Shown here in pieces: positions 21,589 to 35,402 of a DNA stretch of 64,000 nt. A program made the translations under genes and the position numbers. Numbering within the stretch: the first letter of the stretch is position 1; each line of letters begins with the position of its first letter. The notes below the pieces were generated by a model, which worked only from the letters and a program-made list of their open reading frames with translations, was not told the DNA's origin and did not search any database. Source of the stretch: Lojkania enalia (taxonomy: Eukaryota > Ascomycota > Dothideomycetes > Pleosporales); NCBI GenBank assembly GCA_010094045.1, contig ML986589.1:379974-443973 (forward strand), read 5' to 3'.

Positions 21589-23368
21589 CTAAACGTCCAA
21601 TTGTTTTTTCTCTTCGACTCGCTCTTCGACACTAGCTTTCAGTCGTTCTTCTCGCTCCTCGGCCTTGCGCTTCTTAGTTTCTAGCCGGTCCTGGTCTTCA
21701 CGCATCTTTCGAATCAGTGTTGACTTTTCGCGAATCTTATGTCCGTATCGATAGAATACGAGCGGGATCGGAACCATAGCGAACTCAATTAACCCGAGCA
21801 TGGTTCCAGACCAATGTGGGCCTAGCGATGCATACATCTGCGGACCAGCAAGCGGGAGCGTGCCACCCATTGCACTCCTCAATACGGCATTTCCAGCTAG
21901 GGCAGACGCGGCGTAGATACCATATGAATGTACAAGGTAGTTGGAGGCATAAATGAAGATAGCGCAGTTTCCAGCGCCAAAGGGAACTCCGGCAAGTAAC
22001 GGGGCAATCCAGTGGACATTTGGGGTGCAGGTCCAAGCAAAGATCACTTCACCTACGGGAACAGCAACGGCAGCTATGCAGACGATACTAATCATGCTTT
22101 CTGGAGGTGGCCTCCCAGTCGCAAAATCGGGCTTGTGGGAATTGATCATTCGGCGAATCAGAGGTTCACAGGAGATCGTGATTAGTCCTCCGATTCCCAG
22201 TCCAGCGTATGCCAGCCCAGTTATGCCAGGACTCCATCCACGGAGCTCGGAAAAGACAATTGGGTAAGAAACGAAGCAGAGGTAAAGGACGCCATAGACG
22301 AGCGCGATGTAAACATTCCAAAAGATGCAGATGGGCTCCTTTACGCTCATCGACAATGGCCGGACCAGGTTCTCTTTTAGAAGCGGCCAAAATTTCTTCT
22401 TGTCATCGTAGCGAGAGTACCAGCGGTGGTCTCCGGTCTCTTTTCGCTTCTTCGCAGCCTTTGCTCGTAGGATTGCGGGAGCATACGTTTCTTTGATGAT
22501 GAGAACCATGAAGAACGATACTCCTGACCCAATCATCACCACCCAGTTTGTCCAGCGCCATCCCATGTATTGGAAAACGAATCCGCCAATTAGTGGACTA
22601 TGTAGGCGTTAGCTAATGGCTTGTAATGTGTGCACTGAGGACGTACCCTATCACAGGTCCATTCATTGGTCCAATACTCCATATTGAAAAGGCTAAGGCT
22701 CGATACTCGTCAGGTACGATATCACTCACAGTTCCAGGTGCATTCGATATCATTGCAGCTCCAGCGATGGCTCCCAAAAAGCGCACAACTAGCATCGTTG
22801 CAAGATTCGTAGCCAAGGCGCACGGGATTATTAATACAACAAAAGTGAACACGGCAATCAAATAGACGGGCCTTCGACCGTACATTTCACTAAGAGGAGC
22901 AAGAAGTATCGAACCGAGTGCCAGGCCCATGAGATAGGTCGTGACGCCCAAGACAACGGGCGTTTTGGACGAGATGCCAAACGTCTCCATCATTCCAGGG
23001 ATCCCACTAGTGTAGGCAGTGGAGTACATAACGACGACCAGCGTAGAAAACGACATGAAGGCAATGATCATGCCTTTCTTGGCCATGCTCCAGTCGCGCG
23101 GGTTCTCCCCACCTTCGCTAAAATCTACTTCGAATCGTGGATCAGTTGTCATATTGGTTGTGACGGTGTGTATTTGCTCTAGGCCCTTGTCGGTCTCTTC
23201 CAGCCCGGTATTGCGACTCCATGTTTGACGAATGGACTGCGATTCCTCGATGGAGTTGGTCGACCCAGAAGATATGGAGGAGTGATCGCCCTCTTCAACC
23301 TCACTCTCCGTCGACACGTTTTCTTTCGAGGGAGAGGCAATGCTGAGCTCTTTCTCGTCTAGTGCCAT
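21589..23368 (-). CDS. MFS drug:H+ antiporter, DHA1 family
   Basis: Two exons, 23368-22647 and 22597-21589, encode 576 residues. The 49-base intron (GTACGT...CATAG) joins IGPMNGPVIG to PLIGGFVFQYMGWRW. The first 90 residues are hydrophilic (Ser/Glu-rich). The 12-TM core follows, with DHA1 motifs: NPRDWSMAKK before TM1, LAPLSEMYGRRPVYL (motif A) and NAPGTVSDIVPDEYRA. The C-terminal 45 residues are a highly charged helix rich in Lys and Glu. It is expected to export xenobiotics or metabolites across the plasma membrane (family knowledge). The frame runs upstream to 23413 only through a TTG, so the ATG at 23368 is preferred. It is convergent with the F-box-like gene. Confidence 0.92.
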
Positions 23369-25600
23369 TTTCGAACCCACTCCTGGTCTGGGCCAGCAAT
23401 CCCAAGACGACAACTCAAGGCGTGAAAAGAAGAGAAAACCAAACGAGTTGGAAAATGCGACAGCGGCACGGTGTTAAGAGGAGGATCGTCCTCAGCCCGG
23501 CGATAAGGCTTGACCCTGTGCTAGCGGCGGAATTCCGCGCCCCAGGAGCTTTGCCTTTTCCATTGTAGCCATGCGATAGTAGCGATGAGTTGCCGATAGG
23601 CCGCTTGCCACTCTGCATCCGAGGTCGATGGTCAACTGCCCGGCATGGGCTAGCCAAAGCACTTCCCTAGGGGCGTTCCCGCACGAGCGTATTGGCTTCG
23701 ACAGCATGCATTGCAAGGGGTGGATGAAGGAGGGGACTTTCGCTTATCCCATCAGGTGATGGTTGAAAATCCGGGTGGGACCGAGGTCGGCACAATGAAA
23801 CCGGGTAAAATGCCCAGTCCGATCCATCAGGCACCCAGTTCAACCTCGACACTAAGCGTCTTGCTTTCGCAGATATCGAGTAATTGTCGAGAAGACGTCG
23901 CCCGTATCAATGTTCAACGCAAAACGGCAACATGGCCCTTTCACAATGCTATCACCCGCCAAGACCCGCAACCAATTGCTATTTCTGAATAAGCCGACGC
24001 TGTGTATTCTTGCACTACCTCAGATCACCAGGTTATCTTTCTTTCCGTCATGGCTTACCTGTAGACTAGGACCCATGCATTGGCTCTCAAACGATTTGAT
24101 GTGTCGCAGTTGTTACCATCCCCAGAATCCTCTATTTGACCAATGTCTTAAAATGGGCGGGTTCAGGATATAGTAACGAACGCCTTCGCGACATTACAGT
24201 GGCAGCGTGGCATACCATATGGTATTTGACTCATACGCGCACTGTTTGGATTCACTGGCATGCTATGTTACCAAAAGCTGAGAGGGCCTGATTGGCCTTA
24301 TCCTACTTTTCGGCCACGAACGGCAGAAAGGACGCTATACGAGTACTAGTGCGTTCGACTAGACTCTTCGTTGTCTTTTTGACTCCTATTTTATATCCTC
24401 CACTCCTCTTGATGGAAGGGTTCGACATTCGTCGAATTTTCACAGCTCGACAGAGCCTGCTTTGGGTACCTCGCATTTTGCCTGTAAAGCGTTATTCTAG
24501 CCATGAGGTAGAACTCGAATCTGCAATTTCTTACCTAAGTTCACTAAATTCAATTTTGTTTCTTTCCCAATTTCTCCTCATCCTAGCAGCCGATTCTATC
24601 TTTGCATATTCATTTCAAAACGAGGGAGGATCACTAGCAGGCGGCGTTCCTATCTCTCTAGTTAGGTAAAATGAAGACTATTGCACCTTCCCCGGTTTGC
24701 AGCTATAAATTAGTTATTATTTGGGCACATAGGCGTAAAGTGTTCGCAAATTTCGAATGTCTCCTGAGGATGGAATAAGAGTTGTCTTTTGTGCTAGGGG
24801 CAAGTATTAAGAGTAGTTTTCGGGTCTGGAATACGACTACGCGCATTGATGGTGAGTTTGACCATCTTTCAAGTCTATGTTGCTCCAAGAATACTAGGCT
24901 TATACGTTGTTGCCCATACCCCTGGCCCGGCTTGCTAATACTTCTAGAAATTGCTTTTAGTTCGTATATCAGAAGCCATCAAACGATAAAGCGGCTTACA
25001 GCTTGCACCTTGAGGTCAGTTAAAAACAGCAAGACCTTGGCATTTCTCGGTGCGTTTGGTCTCATGGAACGACCTAGCGCACCTGCTAAAGAAAACTGGC
25101 TGTGAAAAACCGGTAATCGGAACTGGCAATCTCACTCCCTCCTCTTCTATCCTTCATCTTCATCAGAACTAAACAGAATCTGAACGAACTGGGCATCTTT
25201 ACATTATAAGCCGTCCGAAAGCCTTCACTGATCTTTGGTGACGTGTTTTCGAAGGGCTAGAAACGTCTTGGCGTAACTAGATGTATTGTAAAGTCACTGT
25301 CAACCTTATTTTTACTTCATCACCTTTTCTTTAGTCCTCCTTTCACCACTGGGTTACGCATGGTGAGATAGCTTCACTCCAATGGCGCTATATTTGGAAC
25401 TCGTGATCCTTGGCATTTCATTGGATCAATCTTTCGCCGAGGCACACCTGTTTCACTGGACGCACTCTCGCCGTCTCCTACGTCCTTCAAAAAAAAATTT
25501 TTTTTCTTCATTTAACCTCTATTTTTTCCCACCTTTTTGGGTACAATCGTTGTATTTTTCAAATTCTAGCTTTCGCCAATACGTTTCTCACATCACAGTC
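23369..25600. other. gene-poor region, 2.2 kb
   Basis: This contains the 5' flank of the DHA1 gene and the promoter of the giant gene. The longest plus-strand frame (about 24292-24669) starts at TTG and has no recognisable content. Pyrimidine-rich tracts occupy the last 250 bases before 25601, as is usual upstream of fungal starts. Confidence 0.5.
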
Positions 25601-28600
25601 ATGGCTGCCTCGCGCCGCGGTACCTTTCTCCGCCAAGTGTACAACCATGTTGTGCTCCCTCGCGATGTTCCCGGTCATGAGGATGGTAATCTTTCCCAAA
25701 TCAACTCTGAAATTCATAATCGTCTTCACGATGCTGTGAAGGCTATCACGCCTTTGGCCCAACCAAATCACCGCCAGGCCCTCGAGTCGCTCCAGCAGAG
25801 TCTACTTTCTTCGAAGACATTGAACATTGGCGGTAAGGTCGATAAAGCGCTTCTGAAGACTGAATGCCAGCGTCTGGAGCGTAATGTTCTTATATTGCAC
25901 ATAACGGCGCAAAATGCCGGATTGCTCATATATCGACTCTACCGGTAAGAATATTTTCGGCTGCATTTTTAGCATACGCGCAAATATATATATATATATA
26001 TATACGCTAACAATCTACTTCTTAGGGAGTCTGGAGAAGATTCTGCCATTTTTGAAGCCTTCGAGACTTCGGCAGCGTGCGAAGATACCCTAGCAGCCAA
26101 AAACGCTTTACAGTGGGACTTCCCAGGCTGTGCTGTATCGATACCTTATCAAGTTTTCACGGAAGATTCATTCCAAGAGAACTTTGCCGCTTTCTTGGAC
26201 CAATCAAGCCGTGAAATCGTCCTACAATATGCACCCGTCACATATAAAGCCGCCGCTCCCTTACCCGAGATCCGAGACACTACCGACCCAGCACTTATCA
26301 CAGGCATGCTCATGTCAATACTGGAAGCAAATGGTACGATTTTCGCAGTACCACTCCTTCGAAAACGCGTACGAGATACTGTATCCTTTAAAGAAGCACA
26401 TAAACCTTGGCGAAGGTCTCCTTTCTACCTTGTACTTCGGGTGGCCATTCAACGACATCTGTACAGAGTACTGGGGTCAGAGATCGGCAGGCTATACTAC
26501 AAGGTCGTCTTATGCGTCTTTATTTCGCGCCTTCTCAACGACTGCCTGGGTCTCATTATTCATGAAGCCTCCCATGTCCTTAGGATGAAGTTGGGCTTTC
26601 GGCTCTCGAAGCTCGAGACAGATTACCAGAGTGGCTCACTACAACTTCAGAATACGCAAAATCGCCTGCTTCAAGAGCTTGGGGCGGTCTTTGAAGGCTC
26701 TTTGTCTTCAGCACAAAACTATCTGGAACGCCAATGGGAGATTCATAAGGCGAAGACACGGCGTCCTATCCATATGCTGCCCGGGCGCGCTCTAGATTCA
26801 GACAAGTTCCTACGCTTACCTCGAAGTGGAAGAATCCTGGATGAGATTTTAAATACTCAACTCGTCGATCCACGATCCCGGCAACAGTCCCCCGCTAAGT
26901 TATTAGAACACTACGAGAATTCAAATGCTCGAGCCAAGCCTTTCACTACCGTCGCTCGCCGCTTTACGACTCTCTCAGAGTACGAGGAGAATATCGTCGA
27001 ACCTACGGATCTAGATAACCTTCCGGACAGTGACCATCGGTATATTGATAATGAAACTGAGTGTTTTGAGCTAGCCAGTGTAATACAGTCTTATATATCA
27101 ACTGTAGGTGGAACGTATGATGACTACCCAGATCTCAAAAGCCGGATGCTGTTAAAGTTGATGGAACTGTGGGTCGCGATGGATCAGCGCGCTACTGCTA
27201 CCTATAGGCTCCTGTTGGACTATCATCCTGGGTTCGATGCCAGCATGTTGGATACATTCCAGTTACTGTCCATTGATGACGTAAAACGGGTTCGAGAAGT
27301 TCAGACTTACCTCTCAAAACGGTGCAATGGTTGGCGCCGCGAAGGTTCCAAAACGATTTTCGATTCGCCGAGGGACGATTCTTTCGCTGCGCGCTATTAT
27401 GATAACTCGGATGGCAACCATCCACTCAAGGAGTTACATCGCCAAATTGAGAACGATGTTCAATGTGCCCGCGATACCAAAGAAGAGGAATGTAGAATAT
27501 TGAATGCTCGGCATGAGGAACTGAAACGAGAGATTGCTGAGTTATCTTGCACCTACGTAGGATATGTCAACGTATACGGGAAATACATCGAGGAACACGA
27601 AAGTTGCCGTAAATGTTGGTTACAAAAGCAGGCCAGTCACATGAAAATTGGAATATTCGAGTATCCATTACCACGATCGAGAGCGGCCGCCAAGGCAGCA
27701 ATCTTCGAGTTGATCTGTCCGAAAGTCTTCGCAGCATATCGAGACGCGACGTGGCTAATATTGGCTTGCTTTGCCTATCCCAAAGTCGAGCCCGTCGCAG
27801 AAGTCCTCCTCGTCCACAATTATTCGGGACTGCATCGTTACGCCAAAAATATGGACTCACAGGTTACATTAGGTTCTTTCACTAAACCGCACCTTAATTC
27901 TCACTATAAAGTATCCACATTCCCTGTCACTTTCCAGGATATTTGCCGGGCTTGCGGCTTAAAGCTGGGCTATTTTGACAATCGTGGTAAGACCTGGATC
28001 TTCCAACATGGCTCACCATCTTTTACGATTAATTTCCCAATCAAATTACCGCACGACTCACCCTACCGCCCCCTCGGCCTATCGTACGATAACTGGCCTT
28101 CATCGAATAAGATCCTCGCAAGTCAAACCGAATGCCCGTCGGATATGAACATTCATGAATTCACGGCATGGCAGGGCTTGTTGTGCGGTACCTATTGCCG
28201 TTGGTTATCACTATTGCGTGAACTAGGATCCGCAAACATTAATTTCTCAACCGATTCAAGTTGGGCTATTGTCTCGCGACTGATCTCTCAAGTAGGCCCG
28301 GCCTCTCTGGCGGATATTTTTGGGCATGTGCACTCCGTATTTCGTGACAGCAGCTTCTGTAAGAAGCTTCTAGAGCAAATTAGTTTTCGCCTTGAGTCTA
28401 TTAGGCGTAATTGGCGAGAACCAGTGCAAATGGACCTGTTGACATCAATTTTGCTCAAAACAATCTCGTTCGCGTCCAACGTTGAGGATAGATTGATTGC
28501 CTCTAGGCTCCTCAAGGAAGCGCGAGATATAACATGGAGTTGGCTTCTCATGTTACAAGAGGTAGCGGACGGTAAAATGGCCGGGCCACCTACATTTACG

Positions 28601-31600
28601 ATATGGGCAGCCGTCTTATGCAAACGAACCGCTTGGGCAAACAGAGAGCCGCAATGCAGCATGGACCTTGAGACCGTGCAATACTTCATTGGGGCTTCCT
28701 TTTTATTGGAGAATAATCTTGTTGGTCCGTTTGATGCCCTGCCATTTAATCTCAGGAATGCAGTCCTCCATGATCTAATACATACCCACGGTATCCGGTG
28801 CCAGATCAGGGATGCCTTGAAAACATCAGTAAGCGGCCTTGTCGGCGCTTTAAACAAGATATGGCCAGTTCCGAAGGATTTCCTGGAGGCTCCTGTCAGT
28901 GTTGATTTTGATAGGACAGAGCAGTGGGCTTTCTTGACATTTGAATCAGCACAGCATTCTAGGCGATTTTATGTCCATTATCACCTTGTTCTTGGCACGC
29001 TCCTTATTGACGGACAGCAACTGGGCTCGCTTCCCTCCGAATACCGGTTACCCATCATTCAAAAATTATTCGGGACACGCCATCTACTAGCTTATCGGTC
29101 TCCCCTACCAGGAATGTCACTCGTACTAAAGCGTCAGATGCCATATAATCATTGGATACATCTTGGATTCCGCGGTGATAGAATTTTAATTCGAGCACAG
29201 CAACGGGATTCCCTGCTTGAATTCATCCCGAATGAGATTTTCCAACCATTGGACTCATTTGAACTTCCGGCATCACTTGTTGTGAATTGCTACCATTGGT
29301 TGAATTTGAAATCAGGGATGTTAGAAGTCCGACAAGATGACATTTGGAAGTCAAAACCGAGCAATTGGAGCATCGATCTCCGAGAACGCTGTGCGAGAAG
29401 GAGAACATCCGTTCTAGTGGATCCTAACAGCCATACATACACAATAATCACCCAGAATTTCCATCTCTTCGAAAAAGCCGAGCAGATTACCGTTTTTCAA
29501 CCGCAGAATGGTAACCTAGCGGTGGAGTTGAAGCGACTGGAATTGAGTTTCTTTGTCAATAAACGGGGGCTCCTACAATGCCATCAGCTTGGCGTTGAAA
29601 TAGTCGAATCGAAATGGCAAGACCCCGGAATTTGGTATGGGCTGTTGAGCAAAATTGTTGTTCGATCAACAAGGAACCGAAACCAACGGAGTATCCTTGT
29701 GCCTATTGGCCGATCGAGCTGTGAAAAAGATGGACAGCATGTTCGAATTGTTGTCGAGAATCAAGGGGCTTATTTAAAATTCGGAATTAATAATGTCCTT
29801 GGGCGACTCGACTGTCCCGCTGAGCCTCGACTTTTGTATACTAGGGTCCTATGGCACGCTTATACGTCCCATTTCTTGCCAGACCCCCTCACAGGACGGA
29901 CAGGCGCAGAAGAAGCGATATATTACCTTCGTACAGGTTTATACCAACCTTGGAGCTCTATCTCCCATTCTGTTATCGGGAAATTCTTGAATGATATTGC
30001 GATTCTATCTCCACGACGTGTGTACTATCCGCCTAACCGTAAATGCATGGAGACTGTTACCTGGAACCCTAAAATGACCATTTTCATGCAGGATGATCGA
30101 TATGTAGATCTAATCCAGGGTATTTTCCGGAGGTTGAACGACTTGTCATTATTTGCGATCGAACAAGAGCAGCAAACCTTGCAGCTTTCACCTGGGGACA
30201 TGCATCTACGGCAGCGTCGCATATCCAGAGATTTTGCTTGCACATCCGAAGATGATCTTGTATACATCGCTAGAGATCGACGCCAATTCAGCGATGACCG
30301 AAAAAATGTTATCAAAACATCGCAACTCCTTGCGGAATGGCCAACGACTATGGGAATCCGGAGCGACCTAGGCTCGATCCTACAAAAATATCCAATCATT
30401 GGTGGCTACCACAGAACATTTGACAAATTTCAGATCTCTGACCTGCTTTCACTCGATTTGGGGGTTGAATGGGGTGCACTTGCCCAGACTGCCCTTAGCT
30501 CAACTATTCTGGATAAATATCGATTAATGTTTCTCTTTTCTCCGATTGCCTTTTCTCCGGATGCCGAAATGGAACTTATCCTAGGGTTACTATCCTTTGC
30601 TCTAATCGCGGACTTGAAGCAGCTTAAACCTCCCTTGACACGCTCTTATACCCGGTTTGAGTCCAATCAAGTTTTCACTATTGACCAAATTGCGCTGCTA
30701 ATGACAGCTGCCCAGGTGCCTTATACACCACTGGCAGATAAAAGCAATGTTCCCCGTGGACTACTGGCCCTACGCAGATTCAGCCACGAAAGCGAGGCCA
30801 AGGCAAGCTGTGAGCGATTAGCCCAGTCGATCTGCGCCCAGTGGCCAAACGAAGAATTGAACTTAGAAGAACTGGCAGACGTTGATGAAGCCGTTTTAGA
30901 TGCGAATGAAGCTTTAAAGATTGTCAAACCGGAATGGACTCGACTGACTCAGAATTTCGCGTTGCACAAGTATTTCCAAGAAGTTCAGCTTGTGTATCTC
31001 CGTTGCGAACCCACCACGCGCAAGCCTAAGGATCAGAGCCCATCAGAAAACGATTCTAGTGACCAAGTTGTGGCCAACCACCAATGTTGGATAGACTCAG
31101 AAATATATTCCTCCCGGTCGAGGGGGGGTGCAATTCCGAGCTTGCGAGAACTATTGCAAAGGGGAATGTCACAGAATGTTCTTCAGCACATCGAAAAAGA
31201 AGCACAGAGTTCTGGGTTCCTTGATGTTTTCTCGATTCCAGATCTTAGGGAGTTACCGAATGGCTCCTCTAATTTCGTAGAGCAGAAGCTAGTTCCATTT
31301 AGTGAACCCGCTAGTAAAGATATCCCACCCGGTGTTTCTCAGCATGTCCAGGAACTACAGAACATTTGTATCAGCTTTGGAGATTCCCGGTCCAACGTCC
31401 GAAAACGATATGCCCAAGAACTAAACCACAGTATTGATGCGTTTATCAGACTTACTTCTTCATCTAAGGTATCCCATCCAGCCCTCGACCGAACTACTTT
31501 GTCTTATCAAACATTCGCGGCTAAGGCTTCTTTCGACAAAGTCCTAAATTTCATCCGCCAGACTCTCAAAAATGGAGATGCGCGTGCTAGATGGCTCGAA

Positions 31601-34600
31601 CTTGCTAGAATTTGGCCAAATATGAGTCCTATAGCATTGCTTACTGAGTTAAGTTCGACATATCAGGTAACTTTCGGAGACGGATCCAAAGAAGCCCTAA
31701 TAAGTCTCGGAGTGGCAATCACCAACTATCAGCGCTTGCTCAGAATCAATGACGCTTTACTAAAGAACAGGCAGCAGCAATTGCATGACGAGAGGAACAA
31801 CCGGGGCCATCAAAATTGGTCACCGTCAGAATACCCTGATTGGCTTCTTTTGGAGATTGACAGTGACATTTTGATTCGACCTGAGCAGGTTGAGGTGGCA
31901 GAGGCTACTATTAGCCCACCGTTGGGCGAGAATTCTGTTCTTCAGCTTTTAATGGGCAAAGGGAAAACATCCTGCATTCTTCGTGAGTTGAACTAATATT
32001 TTACATGCTTCTTGCTAACACAAATTAGCAATGGTCGCTTTAGTGCTTGCAAACAAGCGTAATCTATGTCGAATTGTCGTACCCCGCGCATTACTGTTGC
32101 AGTCAGCACAGGTCATGCAATCGAAGCTTGGCATGCTTCTCAATCGGGAAGTCATACATATTCCCTTTTCTCGGAAGACCCCGACGAGTAGGACGCACAT
32201 GGAAACTTATTTCGAGCTCCACCGTCATTTGATGAAGCACGGCGGTGTCATGCTTGCTCTACCCGAGCATCTCATGTCATTTAAGCTCAGTGGGCTGCAG
32301 CGGCTTAGTGACAATCGGCACGAGGAGGCGTCGTGTATGATCAAAGTACAGGCATGGCTGAATGAGCGTGCACGAGATGTTTTGGACGAATGCGATGTCT
32401 CGCTTGCCATCCGAACTCAATTAATCTACCCGTCCGGCTCGCTAATGACAGTGGACGGTCATCCGCTTCGCTGGCAGACCACCGAAGTAGTTCTTCGTCT
32501 TGTCCGTTCCTATCTTCCGCGCCTGCAACAAATGTTCCCACGCAGCGTCGAGGTCGTTCAACGGACCCCCGAAGGCTATCCTCTTGTGTACTTCTTGCGA
32601 AAAGACATCGAAGATGCGCTGATTGTTCAATTAGCTGATGGAATATGCCGGGGCCAGACCTCTATTATTCCAATTACAGAGCTCTCAGAGTCAGATCGAG
32701 AGGACATACGAGACTTCATTACATCGGCAACAGCTCCATCCGGATTGGTGAACAAGATCAACGCAATCTTCAAAGACAAACTGCATTTGATCAAAGTTGT
32801 CTACCTCTTGCGTGGTCTCTTCGTTTGCAGGATATTGATCTCGAGTATCAAAAAGCGATGGAATGTGCAGTATGGGCTTCATCCCATGCGCGATCCAATC
32901 GCCGTACCATACCATGCCAAAGGTGTCCCGTCACCTTCATCTGAATGGGGGCATCCAGATGTCGCTATCATACTAACTTGTCTGTCATTTTATTACCAAG
33001 GTTTGGACGTAGCACAGTTTAAGCAGGCTTTCGCCCAGCTCTTGAAAACTGATGAACCGAGCGTTGAATACGAGAAATGGGCGTCGAGTGATCTCCCAGA
33101 GGCATTCAGGGATTATACAGCGATCAACGTAGAGGACAATGCGCAGCTACGAGATCTCCATGCATATGTTCACACCAATGTCAATCTACTTGATTTCTAT
33201 ATCAACTCGTTCGTTTTCCCAAAGCATGCAAGGCAGTTTGAAACGAAGCTACAAGCGTCTAGCTGGGATTTGGTTCAATTTGAACCTAGCAAGAAGAAGA
33301 ATTGTCGAACTACAGGATTCTCAGGGACCAACGATTCGAGGCATCAGCTACCTATGACCATAAAACAGAATGATCTGCCGAATCTTTTGCATACGAATGC
33401 TGAAGTACTCTCTTACCTTCTGGAGGCAAGGAATCGAGGATATGTCCTGATGGTTGATTCAAGGAACGGAAGGCTGAGTGAGGAATCTATATTGGCCGAA
33501 CTCTCGAATAACCGTAAGGCGGTGAGAGGCGAATCTCGTAATCACCCGATTAGGGTCCTCATCGATGCTGGGGCACAGATTCTTGAGCATGACAACAAAA
33601 GTCTTGCAAAGGCTTGGCTCAAGGTCGATAACGATGCGAATGCTGCCGTGTATTTTGACAGTGATCATCGACCTCGGGTAGTCTACAAAAAGGGCACTGA
33701 TATTCCTTTGGTTGCGTCTCCATTCGCCGACGATCTGGAAAATTGTGTCGTATATCTTGATGAGAGCCATTGCCGCGGCACTGATCTTAAGTTACCGGCT
33801 AACGCAGTAGCTGCACTCACGCTAGGACCCCACCTTTCGAAAGATGCTTTGGTGCAAGCTGCAATGCGATTGAGACTCTTGGGGCAGACTCAATCAATCA
33901 TCTTTTTCTCTCCACCGGAAGTTCACCAATCAATTATGGACCTCCGAGCAGGAGACAAGCTGTCACTGCCAGATTCTTCAGACGTGATACGATGGCTCCT
34001 CGAACAAACCTGCAATAGTATAGAACAGCTTGAGCCCTTGTATTATAGCCAGGGTATGAATTATCTGCAACGTGCCCAGGCGAAGATCGATAACCCTGCA
34101 TTTCTTAAAGAGGAAACGCAGCGAGCCAGATACATGTCTGCTGTCCGTGCCAAGGAGCTTCAAACACTCAAGCAGCTCTATGAGCCCAAAAACTTGCAAC
34201 GAGGTCCCGATCATAAAGCGTCTGATTTCTCACTGTCCCTCCGACATCATGCCAGAGAGCTGCTCCAGCGGAGGAAGGACTTTCAAGATGGAGGAATTGC
34301 TGTGCATTCGTCTGCGTTTGAAGAGGTAGAGCAGGAGCGTGAAGTAGAATTCGAAGTTGAGAGCGTACGGGAAGTGCACAATCCCGTACATTTTGCTGGG
34401 TTTGGGGTACAGAGACTGCACAAGGATATCAAAGAGTTTGCAACCACTGGAAGATTACCTGCAGGGAGCGATGCCTACGAACCGATGTTCTGTGCTCTCC
34501 AAAAAACGGCACTAGCTATGAAGCAGGACTCCATCACAGCTACCGCGACACCTTCAGGCCTGTTCGTGTCTACGCAATTTAGTCGCACAGTACAATTGAA

Positions 34601-35402
34601 TGAGCCCAACGATAACTTCTTGCGTCCTTGCCAGTGGATCCTATGGAGTCGTTTAACAGAAAGGGGTGTGGGGTTGATAGTTAGTCCAGAAGAGGCTAAC
34701 TCGCTGATACCGATCCTTAGAAAGGGTTCGGCGCCCACTCACCTCATCATATACTCTACTCCGGTTACCCGTCGCATGTTACAGTTCAACAATCTCGATT
34801 ACCACGCTACTCCCCCACTCCCAAGCGATTTCCAAGTCCCACCGTGGATGAAAATAGAGCTAGGTATCTTCGCTGGCCGTCTGTATTTCAGTTGGGACGA
34901 ATATGAGGAATTACTAGGATATCTCAGTTCTCCTACTGTGGGTTCAGATGGCAGCTGCCATCAATCCTCCCATTTTGCTTTTGCAAAGAAGCCTCTGGCA
35001 TTTTGTAAGTCTAGAATTCCTTATTCATATGTTTGTTTAACTAATAATTTTACAGTGCATGAGTGGCTTGCAGTTCGCCGGAAAGGTCAGGATTATGAGC
35101 ATACTCCAATGGGTTATATCACGACCGGAAAACCACTTTCTGCCGACCATTCATTCTTCTTAACCAAGAATGAGTCGAGTAAATTGGATTCAAAGCCGGA
35201 AATTAAGTCCGTTATGGACTCCCAAGAGGGGGATGAAGGCTCGGATAATGATGACGATCATGAAGAGGATCATTTCTTTGACGCAGAGGATGATCATACA
35301 GATGACTTCAGTGAAGTAGATGATGATGACGAGTTCAATGAGACGGAGAATACGTTCTTCGATAGTGGCCAGTACGTGGATAAGATAAATGACCACGAGT
35401 AG
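25601..35402 (+). CDS. giant DUF6606-DUF3638-DUF3645 protein, SecA/SF2-like ATPase motifs
   Basis: Four exons, 25601-25944, 26026-31982, 32029-35004 and 35056-35402, give 3,207 residues. The N-terminus YNHVVLPRDVPGHED is DUF6606-like. DUF3638 begins near 2085 with a P-loop, QLLMGKGKTSCILP (GKGKTS at 2092-2097). VPRALLLQ follows (about 2118), then ALPEHLMSFKL (PEH 2179-2181) and the Walker B-like VLDECD (2218-2223). DUF3645 holds YLDESHCRGTDLKLP (2678-2681 DESH, 2683-2686 RGTD) and QAAMRLRLLGQ (2710-2720). The last 110 residues are very acidic. Databases often label such proteins ubiquitinyl hydrolase; I see no evident cysteine-protease triad. The motif set suggests an ATP-driven motor (inference). 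The third intron is a multiple of three without stops, so its retention would add 17 residues. The gene looks intact and under constraint. Confidence 0.9.
25984..26004. repeat. (AT)n microsatellite in intron 1 of the giant gene
   Basis: A 21-base alternating A/T run lies inside the first intron, upstream of the branch-like CGCTAAC. It should be variable in length between strains. Confidence 0.9.

Noticed and set aside
24292..24669. possible 125-residue membrane protein
   Set aside because: Starts at TTG, has no family match and lies in pyrimidine-rich DNA.
26130..26588. 152-residue plus frame overlapping the giant gene
   Set aside because: It overlaps the true exon in another frame; the exon frame continues for 6 kb.
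28288..28857. 189-residue minus-strand frame in the giant gene
   Set aside because: Antisense of the long conserved exon, without a recognisable product.
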